This document shows, piece by piece, positions 1 through 11,798 of a stretch of DNA of 64,000 nucleotides. A program made the translations under genes and the position numbers. Under the pieces are notes generated by a model. That model made no database searches, was not told where the DNA came from, and saw nothing but the letters and a program-made list of their open reading frames with translations. Position 1 is the first letter of the stretch; each line of letters begins with the position of its first letter. The stretch comes from Cladorrhinum sp. PSN259 (Eukaryota > Ascomycota > Sordariomycetes > Sordariales > Podosporaceae): contig MU867111.1 in the NCBI GenBank assembly GCA_033725935.1, positions 1 to 64,000 of the forward strand, in the 5' to 3' direction.

Positions 1-39
1 TGGCACCTGTGGCAAGTGGTTGACACAAGCCACGCCTGT

Positions 40-66
40 GGGCAAGTGGGCACCACCCACTTGCCC
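40..66. repeat. Perfect 11-bp inverted repeat with 5-nt loop
   Basis: GGGCAAGTGGG at 40-50 is followed by CACCA and then its exact reverse complement at 56-66. A related direct copy, GGCAAGTGG, lies at 11-19. This could be a hairpin or a transposon-terminal structure, but it sits at the window edge so the wider context is missing. Confidence 0.7.
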
Positions 67-635
67 TGCACCCTATACGTGCCACACGTTAACACGTTCT
101 ATACGCTTAATACGGCCTATATAGACGTTCTGTAGCTATAATACCGCTATAATACCCTTTGTCTCTAAAACTTCCTTTAGACTACTTATATAATAACCTT
201 TTCTATTTATAACCTTTCCTATAATAACCTTTTCTATATAATAACCTCCTACTTATAATAATATCGCTAAAAGCCTTAATTACGGTCACGCGTATAATTA
301 AGCTTAATTGCGTGCAATATAGCCGGTAAGTTTAATTCCTTATAGCGGTTATAGTAACTAACTGCCTACAATAGGGGGCGTATTTTAAACTATAAAAAGG
401 CTTACGTGGATTTTTATTACAGAAATAGAAGAATTAGCCTTTGCGAAGGTATATATATTCTTGTATAAATTGATGAATTTTCACTACGTTATTGCATTGC
501 GTTATTGGTATTGATGTTGTTAATGAGACTGGAATTTTGACCGTTGTATGCAACGGAGCTTGAAATTTTGCAAAACGCCGTATTAAAGTGGGACTTTTTG
601 GGGAAAGGTATATTGTCATATGGGCTTGGATGTAC

Positions 636-674
636 CTATAGTGTGGGTTGACAAGTCCTATAGTGTGAATTGAC
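636..674 (+). repeat. Direct repeat of a 17-bp word
   Basis: CTATAGTGTGGGTTGAC at 636-652 recurs as CTATAGTGTGAATTGAC at 658-674, differing at two positions, with starts 22 bp apart. The first copy is preceded by TGTAC and followed by AAG at the edge of the AT-rich segment. It may mark the end of a degenerate repeat element, which cannot be confirmed here. Confidence 0.55.
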
Positions 675-1535
675 GCTCTCTATTTATATTGTTCCTTGGC
701 CCCCGGGTCCACCATCGTATTTTCCATCCAGTCGCCCCCTACCCGGCCAGTCTTCTTCCAGGCGGCTCGCCCCGCCGCTTTCGTGCATCAGCTTCCACTT
801 TTAACACGGTCCCCTGATATGCGAAATATTTTCCATACTGGGACAATGGCCCATGTATTCAGAGGTAAATTCAACAAGTTCTGCCCATTGAATTCGCCGA
901 GTTTAGCTCTGTCAGTTTTGTCGCATACTGTTTACTGGCGTTTAGAAGTTCCCCTCCCTTCTCTGCTTTACCACAAGACAGCCAACAAGGCAGACGGCCC
1001 AATGCTCCAATAGGTTACTTATTGGGTCTCGCCATCATGCAGATGGTATGCGGGACATAGCCACATGAGGTGGGGTAGTGAGGGGTTGAAAGGGACTTTC
1101 TTGCCATCACAACTTTTAATTCTTTTTCCCTTTCTTCTTCCTTTTGCCTTTTTGTCTTGCCTGAACCCTGAGGGAAGACAGGAACTGTACGCTTGCCTTG
1201 CTAATTTCGGACTTACAATAGCACACAGCCTTGTATGGTAATTCGCAGTTGTCGAGTTTGGGGGGGTCGGGGGCGGGACCAGTTGCCGCCAGTTAGGAGA
1301 TAAGACAGCCGTGATGGTGTGCCCCCAAGATCGGTTGTAGCCTGTTGCCGAATACAACAAAGATCATTCCATGCATATTGCAAGTCGATGGGGAAATTGG
1401 AAATGTCCCATGGGTCTTGGATCTCCTCAAAAGTGCAGTTTCAGAATCTGGCACCTAATTAGAAGCTGAACAGTATATATTGTCCGTCCGTCTTTCTCTA
1501 TGAATTGGCATCCCACATCAGGCATACCCTCAGAG

Positions 1536-1605
1536 CCTGCTTCCGGGGATTAAATCCACCTGCTTCCGGAGATTAAATCCACAGCCTGCTTCCAGAGCCT
1601 GCTTC
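1536..1605 (+). repeat. Short tandem repeat, 23-bp unit
   Basis: CCTGCTTCCGGGGATTAAAT followed by CCA (1536-1558) is repeated with one difference at 1559-1581. Two shortened copies of the CCTGCTTCC core follow, up to about 1605. It lies about 270 bp upstream of the kinase start codon. Confidence 0.75.
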
Positions 1606-1873
1606 CAAAACTGTTTGCTGTGCCTAAGAAGAGGGCTTGCACGGCGTCCAATCGACCCTACAAACTGATTCCCGTCCCATATTTATCTCTCCGCCATCAT
1701 CTTGACATCGCGTTGTCCGGACGATCAGGCAAACAACACGCGATTGCTCGCAGTCCATCTCGGCAGCCCAGATTCGGTTTAACAGATTTGCCCTCAGTAA
1801 GAAGATCCAGAAACCAAGTGCATACACTGTTTTGCTGACCAATTCTCCTGCGAAACATAGACCTCCGGACAAA

Positions 1874-4800
1874 ATGAACAACTCGGAATCTGGGCTCCCA
1901 GTTTCTCGTGTTATTTACGACCCGAAGCGCGTCAAACGAGTCGAAGACTACGGCGAGGCAGTCTATCGCTCCCAATTCCACAAGCAGACAATCCCAGACG
2001 TGGACAACTATAATTTCCCCGATCTCAGTTCGCTGCAAGACTATATTACGGACCAATTTTTTAATATCAAAAAGGACACGGAATTCCGTAAATTCTTTCC
2101 TCATGCGAAATTCGACGCCATCATTACCCCCGAAATTGTTTTACAACTTGTAAATAGGTTAGACTGCTACTGGGGGACGAAGAGCCGTCACAAAATTGCC
2201 CAGGACATCTATTACGGTAAAACAAATGCAGATGGCACTCGTCGCGGTTACCGCAAGCTACTCGCTGCAATGATTCTCGCCGAAGATGACTTGAACAAGC
2301 TCAAGACCTACATCGAGGAAGGGATGAGCGATGACTGTCTACCAGTATTTCGAGACCGAGGTTCGGACAACCTGAAGTGCCGCAATGATGGGCACCGGCA
2401 CCAAGCGATCAATCGCGAGAGACGACGACGCGGACCCTTCCTGGAGTCATTCATCGAACAAAGCAAACAGGTCATGATCCCGCTCATCGAATGGCACGAC
2501 GGTGCGCGGCACCACCACTACGTGATGAAGGCGGGCGGCATCCTTCCAATAGTTTTTCAGAGTGTCGGGAACATGAAAGGTGACTTTGGCGAAGTCACAA
2601 AGGTCAAGATAGACCCCAGTGATGGCTGGTTTGGTCGCTTCCGGACAGCCGAGGGCTTCTTTGCGCTCAAGCGCATCGACGACACGCGTCCAATCGACGA
2701 AAGTGCACGCGAGACCGAGTTTGACCTGGAGGTTAGGTCCCTCCTCTCTACCAAAAGTCGAACAGACAGGGACTATGATAACGAGACGAAAAACCATTTA
2801 ATACAGCTCCTGGCCACGTTCGAGGTGTACGAAGAGGACTCCACCCATCCGACCTATTACCTGCTGTTTCCGTGGGCTGACGGAAATTTGGAGCAGTTTT
2901 GGAGGGAATTCAGGCCCAAGCACTCTGCTCGGAGGCTGCAAGACTTAGGCTGGATGGTGGAGCAGTTTATGAGACTGGGCAAAGCACTTCAGTGCATCCA
3001 CAATGACCGCCAACATATCCTTTTGGGAAGAGCAGACTCCAACCGCTTTGGCCGACACGGCGATATCAAACCGGCAAACTTCCTCTACTTCAAAAGGGGG
3101 TCCGGCCCTGGCGGGGCGAACCCGACTCTCGTACTGGCCGACTTTGGACTCGGACGGCTGCAAAGCAAGGAAACCCGCTCCAAAGACTCGCCCAGCGAGC
3201 ACCTGGCAACAGTCACGTACCAGGCACCAGAGTATGAGATCCAGGGCGGCAAGCTCTCACCAAGGTCTGACATATTCAGCCTCGGCTGTGTTTTCCTCGA
3301 GTACATCACATGGCTCCTCAGGGACGCAGACGCGATCGAAGAGTTCAATGACCTCAGAATAGAACCCAACATCCACGGGTTCGATGTAGATATCTTTTAC
3401 ACAATCGTCGATTCCGGAAGATCAGCCATATTGAAGGAAAGTGTGAAGAGGTGGATATACAGTCTTGAAGACCACCCTGACTGTGTTGAGGTTGTTGGCC
3501 AGATGTTGGAGCTTATCCACCACAGGATGCTGGACCCCGACCCGGCCACAAGAATCACTTCGGCACAGCTGGTAAACAAGCTTGTGTCGATATCAAATCG
3601 CTGGCAACGGGCCGGCGAGGATTGTGGCACCCGCCACTGGAAGCTCGCGCTTAGTACGTGAATCCCCCCTCCACCTATGTACACTCGTTAGCGCCTGAAA
3701 TATGGCTCCATTAAGCATGCTTAGACTTTTCTCAACCCCCCCCCCCCCCTCCTCCTCCCACTTCCTCTCTGCTTCATAGCTAACATCTTAATCACCTTTC
3801 TAGATTTTGATGCTAAACACCAAACAGGAGACAGTGACAGGAACTTGAATGTTGAGAATACAGCTGAGGAAAGCGTCACTCTCTTAGACCAAACGGAGCA
3901 AGGAAATGCGTTGCGCGACAGAGAAGCAGAAAACCTGGTAGACAATATCGCCGAAGTTTTGAAGCCCTTCGCCTTGGAAGAAACACATCGAAGAGATGAT
4001 GCCTCGGACAAGGATAGGAATGACGCAGGATGTGACGTGGAAAGTATTGCAGAAACTGATCTTGAAAGCGTGTTTTCGGGGGTGACATTGCCCTCTCTAG
4101 CAACATCCGCTTTCTCGCTCGATGGTGATATCGCTGCGGCTGCGATTGCTGAGTTTGGTAGTCTGCTTTGCAACAATGCTGACTTGCAGCCGCTCTATCC
4201 AACAGCAATATCCAAGTTTGGGCCTGAGAGATTCGAAAGAAATTTTGCTCGAATGCTTAAGCGATATGGTACTGCATTGGTGTCTCAAGCCAAAAGCGAT
4301 CCCCAGCGTCAAACGGCACTCTTTGCTGCCCGACGTAAAATGGCGGGAGATATAGCGGCTGAGGTCCTCAACGCAATACAAAAGTCGAAGGATGTCAGCG
4401 ACGAACGCAGGGTCGTGACAGAGAAACAACAGGCCCTTAGACAAAGGAGGCTGGAAACCTGGTTCAAAAGTGATATAAGAGACTTGGACTCGAACATTCA
4501 AAGAGAGGAAGATGCAATGCGCCAGCCTGAGACGGAAGCAGAAGGCTCTTGGAACGCAACAACTCACACGCAGCCTGAGGGCAAACTGGAAGAACATGAT
4601 ATCACTTCTATCGAAAATGCGTCAGTTGCCTCTGAGGATGAACTTGAGCATCCAGCTCCGCTGCAGACTTTGAATTTGGAACAAGTCAAAGAGTTTTTGA
4701 CTTCTGCAGATGCCTTTCACGCTTTAGTTCAGGAGTTGCGGGCATGGGTTGACCCTCAAAGCAGAACAGTGAACGAAAATAATCCAGAAGCAACGCAAAA

Positions 4801-5845
4801 TAGAAAACCAGCATCCGAGCAAGAGTCGGGCACTGAGGGAACAACACATGACGACCCCACTGCCAGTTCTCTTGATGAGGATGTCCCCAGGGACTCCATC
4901 AACATGCAAATGTCAGATTCCCAGGATTTCATTGTTCACATTGATCAGCAAGAAACAGAGTTGAGCTTGGCAGAGGGGGGCCCGCCTGAACCCGAGCTGG
5001 CTGATGTGGCCGTTCCGGTGTGGCGGCGATTTTGGGAGAATCTGAAGTCCCCAACCCCGCCAGGCTACACAAGACACTTTTACGAATGTGTAAGTCTCCA
5101 CGTGGACAACTAAAACACCATAACCCCCTTGCATTATTTTGTCATGCACTGATCATAACATACACAGGGCTGTGGAGACCTGGTGTACCTTGACTTGAAG
5201 GAGCTTTCAGAAGGGGGCATTGACAGGTTCAAACGAAGACTTCTTCACAGTACCGTCTCTGCAAGGGCTCATGCTGCGAGCTCGGGCTCAGGCTCTCGCT
5301 ATCCAACACAGCCATCTCCAGTGCACCTAGGTGTAAGCATGAACGCGGCAAGGCAAACGAGGACAAGCGTCACGGTACCTCCTGCAAACATTACTTCACA
5401 TCAGATTTCAACGCCACTCACAACACCGCCAATGCAGCCAATGGGGCCAGGACAGGCACCGCAGCCCCAAGATGCTCGGTACCTTCTTCTTTGCGTCAAT
5501 ACCAGTGGAGGGTTTATGGAACTTGCTCACACACCACTCAAAGCGACTGATGAGGATGAGGCCTTATTCGCCGCTATCGCTGAGCAATATCACGCGATCC
5601 GAGAAGAACATGAAATCCACCTGATCAATGTTTTAAAAGCACCCATCAAAGCGCTCATACCCGGTCGGCTGAGAAGCATGCTTTGTTCTGTGCTCGCGAG
5701 GGCGCCGAGACCTCCTTTGAACGGGACAATTACGAATACCCTTTCTGCACTTGTAAACAAAATCAAGAAACTCATCCTTCACAGAATTACATCTGGTGAC
5801 TTTGTCAAGGTAAGTCTCAATCACACCATTTGATCCCATCCCCCC

Positions 5846-5877
<32 letters not shown>

Positions 5878-6405
5878 CGCTGGAAAAGATTGTCATGTTA
5901 TCTGACGCTGCATCTCGACTACCTTCCTTACCAGTTCCATGTCGTACCTTTCGGAGACACAACCGGTCCCGCTTTTTTAACACCCGGACAATTCCCACCA
6001 GAAGAGCAAGTTTCCATGAAACGGTACCTCTACGAGCCTGTCCCGATAGAGGATGCTGAGGTGCGCCAGCTTCCGGTCGTTCACCTTCTAAAGCCCGGCC
6101 GGCATTCGAAGGACTTTTGGATCAAGAGGTTGCCCAAGAAGCTGAAAGACCGGCTGGTTTGGGATCAAAATGTTCAGGGGGATGTCATCGGGTGGGGTGT
6201 GAGGATCAATGAGGAAGTGAACCGCGGATTGGTCCACTTGGCTTTCTTCGTGTTGTCATTGGTGTTGGTGGTAGGTGTGGGTATCTATATCAAGCTTACG
6301 GGGAAGTGGGATAATTGGGAAAACCAGGCGACGGCGTGGGGCTTTGGCGGGTTCGTGGTCGCCCTGTTGGCCTTTTGGGATTACTTGGTGATAAATAGTT
6401 TCTAG
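1874..6405 (+). CDS. Protein kinase fused to a membrane-anchored C-terminal module (four exons)
   Basis: Proposed exons are 1874-3653, 3804-5089, 5168-5809 and 5935-6405, giving 1,392 residues. The start ATG at 1874 has A at -3. A family-specific N-terminal region (about residues 1-210) precedes a Ser/Thr-type kinase domain. It shows a glycine loop GDFGEV near residue 236, the ALK lysine near 264, catalytic HGDIKPAN near 395, DFG near 424 and APE near 451. HGD replaces the usual HRD, so it is non-RD. The second part contains a segment ending FERNFARMLKRYG, then GYTRHFYECGCGD with closely spaced cysteines, and two C-terminal membrane helices. I recall this part from fungal ankyrin/STAND-type proteins. 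The junction is supported three ways: GTACGT at 3654 and TTTCTAG at 3801-3803 with CTAAC upstream, phase match without a stop, and no ATG at the head of the second part. Separate genes remain the alternative. Introns 1 and 3 hold long C or C/T tracts. Confidence 0.72.
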
Positions 6406-9400
6406 TGCATTACATAGGTCGATGGATGGGTAGGCACATGTGTATGCAGCGATCTGATCAACAGACCAAATATTTGTTTGTTAGTGCTTGGGTCTAATTA
6501 CGAGTTGTCATACTTTGGTGAAACTTCAATCAAATCTGTGCTACATACGCACATCCACGGTGTCCAAAGTTTGTGGATACGAGTAGATGTTTTGGTGATA
6601 CAGCAGTGAAATTCTGCCTCCAAGCCTCGTTTTGCTGAGATTGGTTATTGTTCCTGTGAGACAACATGACTCGAGCCATGCAAAACTACCTAAACAAGTG
6701 TCTCTCATCCGCCCCTCAGTTGGGCTTTGCCAACGCCAAGTTTTATCACCAAGCAAGAAGTGGAGATGACAAAACGAATGGATCTTGCCACTGGAGAAAT
6801 AAGTTGTAGACAAGCCAATGAACTTTGCCAAATCGCAGTCTCCCGATTTGGTACCATCGGTTACACTGTGGCAAGTCCCACTTCCACCCGCTGTCTTGGT
6901 GGCTTTGAAGACGTGTCGTGCTCTTGGTACCCAGAGTGGAGAGATCCAACGGCGGTGAACTACTGTACTCCTCTGCAGCGGTTATAAAGGTTAGCGCTGA
7001 CCGGGGTTGATGTTATCTAGATGACTTCTTTCTGGCATGTTCCATAACAGATATCCCTCGAGATCTGGAACAACTCGGTGTCGAAGATGCTCCAGCACAA
7101 GAGGGCGCAGCGGCTTGCCAGAATTTGAGCTTGCGCACTGGTATGCAAGGACTTGTGAAGACGGCTGTTATTTTCCCGGTTGAAAGCATTTAGAACATTA
7201 AACATTGAAGCCAAATCATCCATTACCCCATCGCCACCGTGAAGCAAACTCCGAGTCAACGCCTAAACCCCTGGCCTCCACCATGCTACTCTCCACTCCC
7301 TCATGCCATGGACTGCCAAGCCCCGTTTGGCAACTTCCCAACGGCAGAGGACGCCGACGGCTAGGTCACCTTCAAGCGCAACGTGACATGATTGCTATGT
7401 GGTACAGAGACAATTTCTGTGTCTGCGTGGCTCATCTTGCCGAAATAGTGACGCTGAAGATGTCGCGTTTTAACTACGCAGATGGCTGTTAGTAAAGCAA
7501 TGTCACTGCCCATGGAAAGAGAGAAGGCTCAAGAGAATTTTGGGCTGGCCTACTTTGACCGAGTATTTTCCAGAGTGTTTATCGTCAAGATAGCGCTTCA
7601 GCTCGGTGCATGTTACCTTGCTGGCAGATATCCTCCAGGTATCATTCGATATCCGTTCTGCTTCCTTCACGATTGACTGAGTTGATCTGGCCATTTAGTC
7701 GAGAAGACTGGTATAGGTATGCCAAGGAAGTTGACGAGAAGACTTGAGAGAATGGAAGAAAAAAGAGACTGTATAGAGACGGAGGGATCGAGAGTTCAAG
7801 ACTGGCGTTTGAACGAGTATATATATATGCCATAAACATCGGGGGTCTGCAACACTATTTTACTCCTTGTTATCCCTTCGAGCATTGAGTTCCCCGACTA
7901 GGTTACCCACTGTGTGTCTAGCAAAACGTTCGATCCTTAAAGAGACACGAGGCTTAAAAGTGCAGTGGCGTGAGGGGCGGTCCCCGCTTGACCAGCCATT
8001 TGTTCAACCAGGATACGGACACACGGTGTCCGTCCTGCATGTGTGTGTTTCCCTCGGGGGCAAAAGTTCAAAGGCAAAAAACAAAAAGAACAAAACCTCG
8101 AAATTTTATGCACTTGTTTCCCGAGTTTGCAATTTGCTGGTCTTCTGTTACTTCATTATCCGTTTCCAAAATTATTACCGGTACCTAAAGTATGAACGGT
8201 AGCAGGATGCCAATCCCTCACTCACATACCATTTGACAAATGCAAGCATAGCGGTGTGTGGCGCAAGCATAGCGGTGTGTGGCGTGGTTGGGTACGAATC
8301 CGTAACCGAGGTCGAATAAATAATCAGCTATGCAGGGGGTGTGCAAACTCACTGCTGCCGCCACGCTGAGCGGGCGCTAATAAGGAATGCCAGGCGTGTT
8401 TTTGCGGGTTTAAATCGGGGATTTGGATGATAGGAGCTGGAGGAGCGTGAGTGCCTTGCGCCCAATCCCATTCACTCGAATCAATCTGGCGAGGTCCGAC
8501 CACTTCAGACCGTGACCTACACCATTCGATTGGCCAACCACCTGGCACTCACCTTCACCGCCCTCGCGTATAGAAAGGCAGAAAGGTATGCTCAAAGAGA
8601 AGTGAATGAGCCAGAGCCTTGTGGTTGACTGACGGGCGACCCTGCAGGCGGCTCGACAGGAGAACCCATGTGCCACCGCCCTGCAGAATTGCCTGTGACG
8701 CAAGGGGCCGGCAGTGTGCCTTGGCTGACACTGCTTTCATGAGATCTTCTTGCCAAATTTCTTGATACCTACACCTTGGGGAACTATAGTACAATCTCGT
8801 ATACTAGAACAGGTAGCTGAGGTAATAAAAAATTACCTTGATCTAAAACGGATAATTTCCCAAGATTTATAATTTTAAGTTGACTACCTACTTTAGATAG
8901 AGTGCGCAGTGTCTTGGAAAGGTGCGCAAAGAACTGGCTAGGCAAGTCACACAAGCCTGATGCGTTGATACACCAACAAAAAGTCTTGGGGTAATTGTTT
9001 ACGTGACCTTCAAAAATTAAAATACACACACACTCATTCTTAGGTCTGTAAAAATTATGCCGCAACGAAGGTAGACTATTGGATAGATTCAGCAGGAAAA
9101 TCTCCGTGATGTTTTACTTCAAGTTAAACTTGATAAAAGCACTCTTACTTTGTTTTGAGTAAGCTTTTAATAAGTTGTATAAAACGGTTCTGTCACAACT
9201 ACTTTCAATAACAACACCCCCACCCCCCCTATTTCCTTGCCGATAATTTCAAGTTCTTTCAGAAGTGGCTTGAAATTGGCGGTCTGCCAAGCACATATTG
9301 CAGAGGAAAGTGCATGACTGCGTCGCATTTTTGGCGCCAGCCTTGTGCAGGTCCTGTGCACCCGTGAGTATTCCTGTGCCCGATGCCCGACCGATCAGAC

Positions 9401-9840
9401 GATGGTATATGGCATACAAGGCTGCGTGCGAGAGATTGCCTAATATTGGACGTTGGTGCGCGGGCGGCGATCGGCAATCAGGTGTTGACTTTTCACATAT
9501 AGTACGCTTCCCACACACCACGTTGTGGTCAACCGTTCGATTCCTTTGACGCAGCACAACACTCTCGACCACCTTTTTCATCATATATCTCTTCATATCA
9601 CCTTCTTCTGCTCGATAGCACGCAGTTTCTCCCCAATTGTTGACTGGAGTGAGCGATCATTGATTGACTTGCTTGTTCGACATTGCTTGTTTTAGATCGA
9701 CCGAGCCCTACACCTGTGGCATATTCAGGTAGGTTCGCCATGTATTCGTTCAACGCTCCGATGCCGTCAGCCATACAGGCCTCCACGCATGTACTCTTCA
9801 GAGGCCGCTTGGTCCCTAACACGTCTCTTTCTTAGGAAAA
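6406..9840. other. Long intergenic region, no supported gene
   Basis: About 3.4 kb without a convincing coding region. Minus-strand open frames at 7017-7259 and 7503-7694 have fairly protein-like composition but no recognised motif and no clear joining introns. They could be remnants of a decayed gene. The part from about 8,820 to 9,200 is AT-rich. The right end contains the promoter of the second kinase gene. Confidence 0.45.
8242..8283 (+). repeat. Perfect tandem duplication of 21 bp
   Basis: GCAAGCATAGCGGTGTGTGG plus C is present twice back to back (8242-8262 and 8263-8283) with no differences, which suggests a recent slippage duplication. It lies in non-coding DNA. Confidence 0.9.
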
Positions 9841-11738
9841 ATGGCACCGCCTGCAGTAACGAATGATGTCAACAAAGTGAATGCGGTTAGAGACAGGGGA
9901 GAGTTCTTGTACCGGCAGAGAACTGGGAAAACCCACCTACACCGCAAATACATTGCGCAAAGCAATCCTCCCAAACCAAACGCCCGGGGCTTTGTTGGCA
10001 TAGAGCTGTGGAAGTTCAGGAAAGATTTCCTGTTTGTCCCCCGTGAAGAATTTGACAGGATTGTCACCCCTGAGATCGTACTACAAATCGTTGAAGGACT
10101 GGGATGCTACTCAGACAGGAACGACACAGAGAAGAATATGATAGCGCAGGATATTTACTATGGAACCCCTGATGAAACCCATCCACCTTGCAGAAAGCTT
10201 CTGACTGCCCTGGTTCTCGAGGGAAGAGAAGTAGAGCGTATCGACGAGTTTATCAAGGAAAAGCTCAGCGACGACTGTCTACCGCTCACGTACGACTCGG
10301 AGTCACATGCAGGTGCCCTACGATGCCGCATCCACGGAGACAGTCATACGGCCCTTAACGCCCCAACTAACCCAAACCAAATTCAATTCTTTATCGAATT
10401 CACCGAGCATTGTCAACGGATCATGCCGCCTTTCATCACTTGGGAAGAGGGTACACTTCATAACCACTACATCATGGAAGAAGGAGGCCATCTTCCGTTC
10501 GTCTTTGGAGACTCAGTTCAGACACGGGAAGGCGGCTTTGGGACGGTCTGGAAGGTTACAATTAAGCCTGGCGATGGCTACTTTGGGTGCTATTGGGTAA
10601 GTTGAGTCACTTTGTTAACGCCACGGTACAAGCACCTTCTGACAACTAGGTACTCAACTCTCAGTCCGGGATTGAACCGGGTGTCTTCGCACTCAAGCAG
10701 CTTAAACAGGATGCCCAACGAGGGCCCGAGAACACCTCGGTCGAATTTCAGCACGAACTTGGGATGCTGCTCTTCTCCCAGAGGCGTGCACAAAGCCAGA
10801 CCAAGAAAATGCAGCAGGTTAAAGATATAGAGATCAAGTCGCATATGCTCCAAGTGCTGGCTTCGTTTGAGATTCCCGATTCCAAGGCCAAGGACAAAAT
10901 GGAATACTTCATGCTCTTTCCTTGGGCAGACGGACATCTTGGCGACTTCTGGGCCAAACCAGAGCTGAAGGATTCACCCAGACCAGTTAATCATCGAGGC
11001 TGGATGATCTACCAGTTTGCGGGCCTAGCCAAAGCGTTACAGTGTGTCCACAATAGCAAGCAAACCAATCCAGGTGATCCCTCCACCATGCACTTTGGTC
11101 GACACGGTGACATCAAACCGACAAATATTCTCTTTTTCGAACATCGCGATGGCCATAGCATCTGCGGAATCAAGATGAGTTTCGCTCTTGCAGACTTTGG
11201 GCTTGGTAGGCTACACAAGCAACAGAGTGTATCCAAAGACGACCCAGACAAGCATGCAAAGACTGCTACATACCAAGCCCCCGAGGTCGATGTCAAAGGC
11301 GGGACGCTTTCACCGAAATCCGACGTCTTCAGTCTTGGATGTGTGTTTCTTGAATACATTACTTGGCTCCTTCTGGCTTCTCCCACCAGCGATCCACTGG
11401 ACGAATTCTCGAACGCCCGGTTGGAGAAGAATATCCACGGCTTCGATGCCGATGCCTTCTACAGCATCGACCAAGACACTCCAACCTCGGCGACACTCAA
11501 AAACAGTGTCAAGGATTGGATTAATGACAAGCTTAGACCACATCCGGACTGTGTTGAGATCATTGATGAGACGTTGAAACTCATCGAAAATCGGATGTTG
11601 CACTCGGTACCGAAGAAGAGGATTGATTCCCACTCTCTGGTGACTGAGCTCGAGAGAATCATTGGGAAATTGAAGCACGAGGAACAAGGTGATTATGTGA
11701 CCCGCCATTGGACAAAATGCACGTCTCGATTGCCCTGA
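9841..11738 (+). CDS. Protein kinase-like protein, paralogue of the 1.9-kb gene (two exons)
   Basis: Exons are 9841-10596 and 10650-11738, giving 614 residues. The 53-nt intron starts GTAAGT, has a CTGAC branch-like site and ends CTAG, joining in phase 0 (TGG then GTA). The protein is collinear with the kinase part of the gene at 1,874. Both share the N-terminal region (TPEIVLQIVEGLGCY, CRKLLTALVLEG, LSDDCLPL), the glycine loop GGFGTV near residue 231, VFALK, HGDIKPTN near 405, ADFGLG near 434 and YQAPE near 463. Both kinase parts end with TRHW. HGD instead of HRD makes it non-RD, like its relative. It lacks the cysteine-plus-membrane C-terminal module, so it is a kinase-only paralogue unless an intron joins it to the open frame at 11,799. 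The substrate is unknown. Confidence 0.82.
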
Positions 11739-11798
11739 TGCTATCAAATCCGAGGCTGGCCGGCTGGTTTATAGGTACCTAAGCAACGAGTACTAATC

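Larger units (their letters stand above)
1..1873. other. AT-rich, repeat-bearing region without a supported gene
   Basis: Roughly bases 100-620 are AT-rich and full of TA steps, with short iterations of a CTATAATAACCTTT-like word between about 186 and 260. This composition differs sharply from the GC-balanced genes to the right and resembles repeat DNA mutated by fungal RIP, which is inference from composition only. The open frames here have no recognisable protein character. The stretch from about 1,610 to 1,873 is the likely promoter and leader of the kinase gene that follows. Confidence 0.5.

Noticed and set aside
7017..7694. Protein-like minus-strand patches (FNVLNAFNRENNSRLHK and MARSTQSIVKEAERISND)
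   Set aside because: No family recognised and no introns that join them convincingly; kept only as a possible remnant in the intergenic note.
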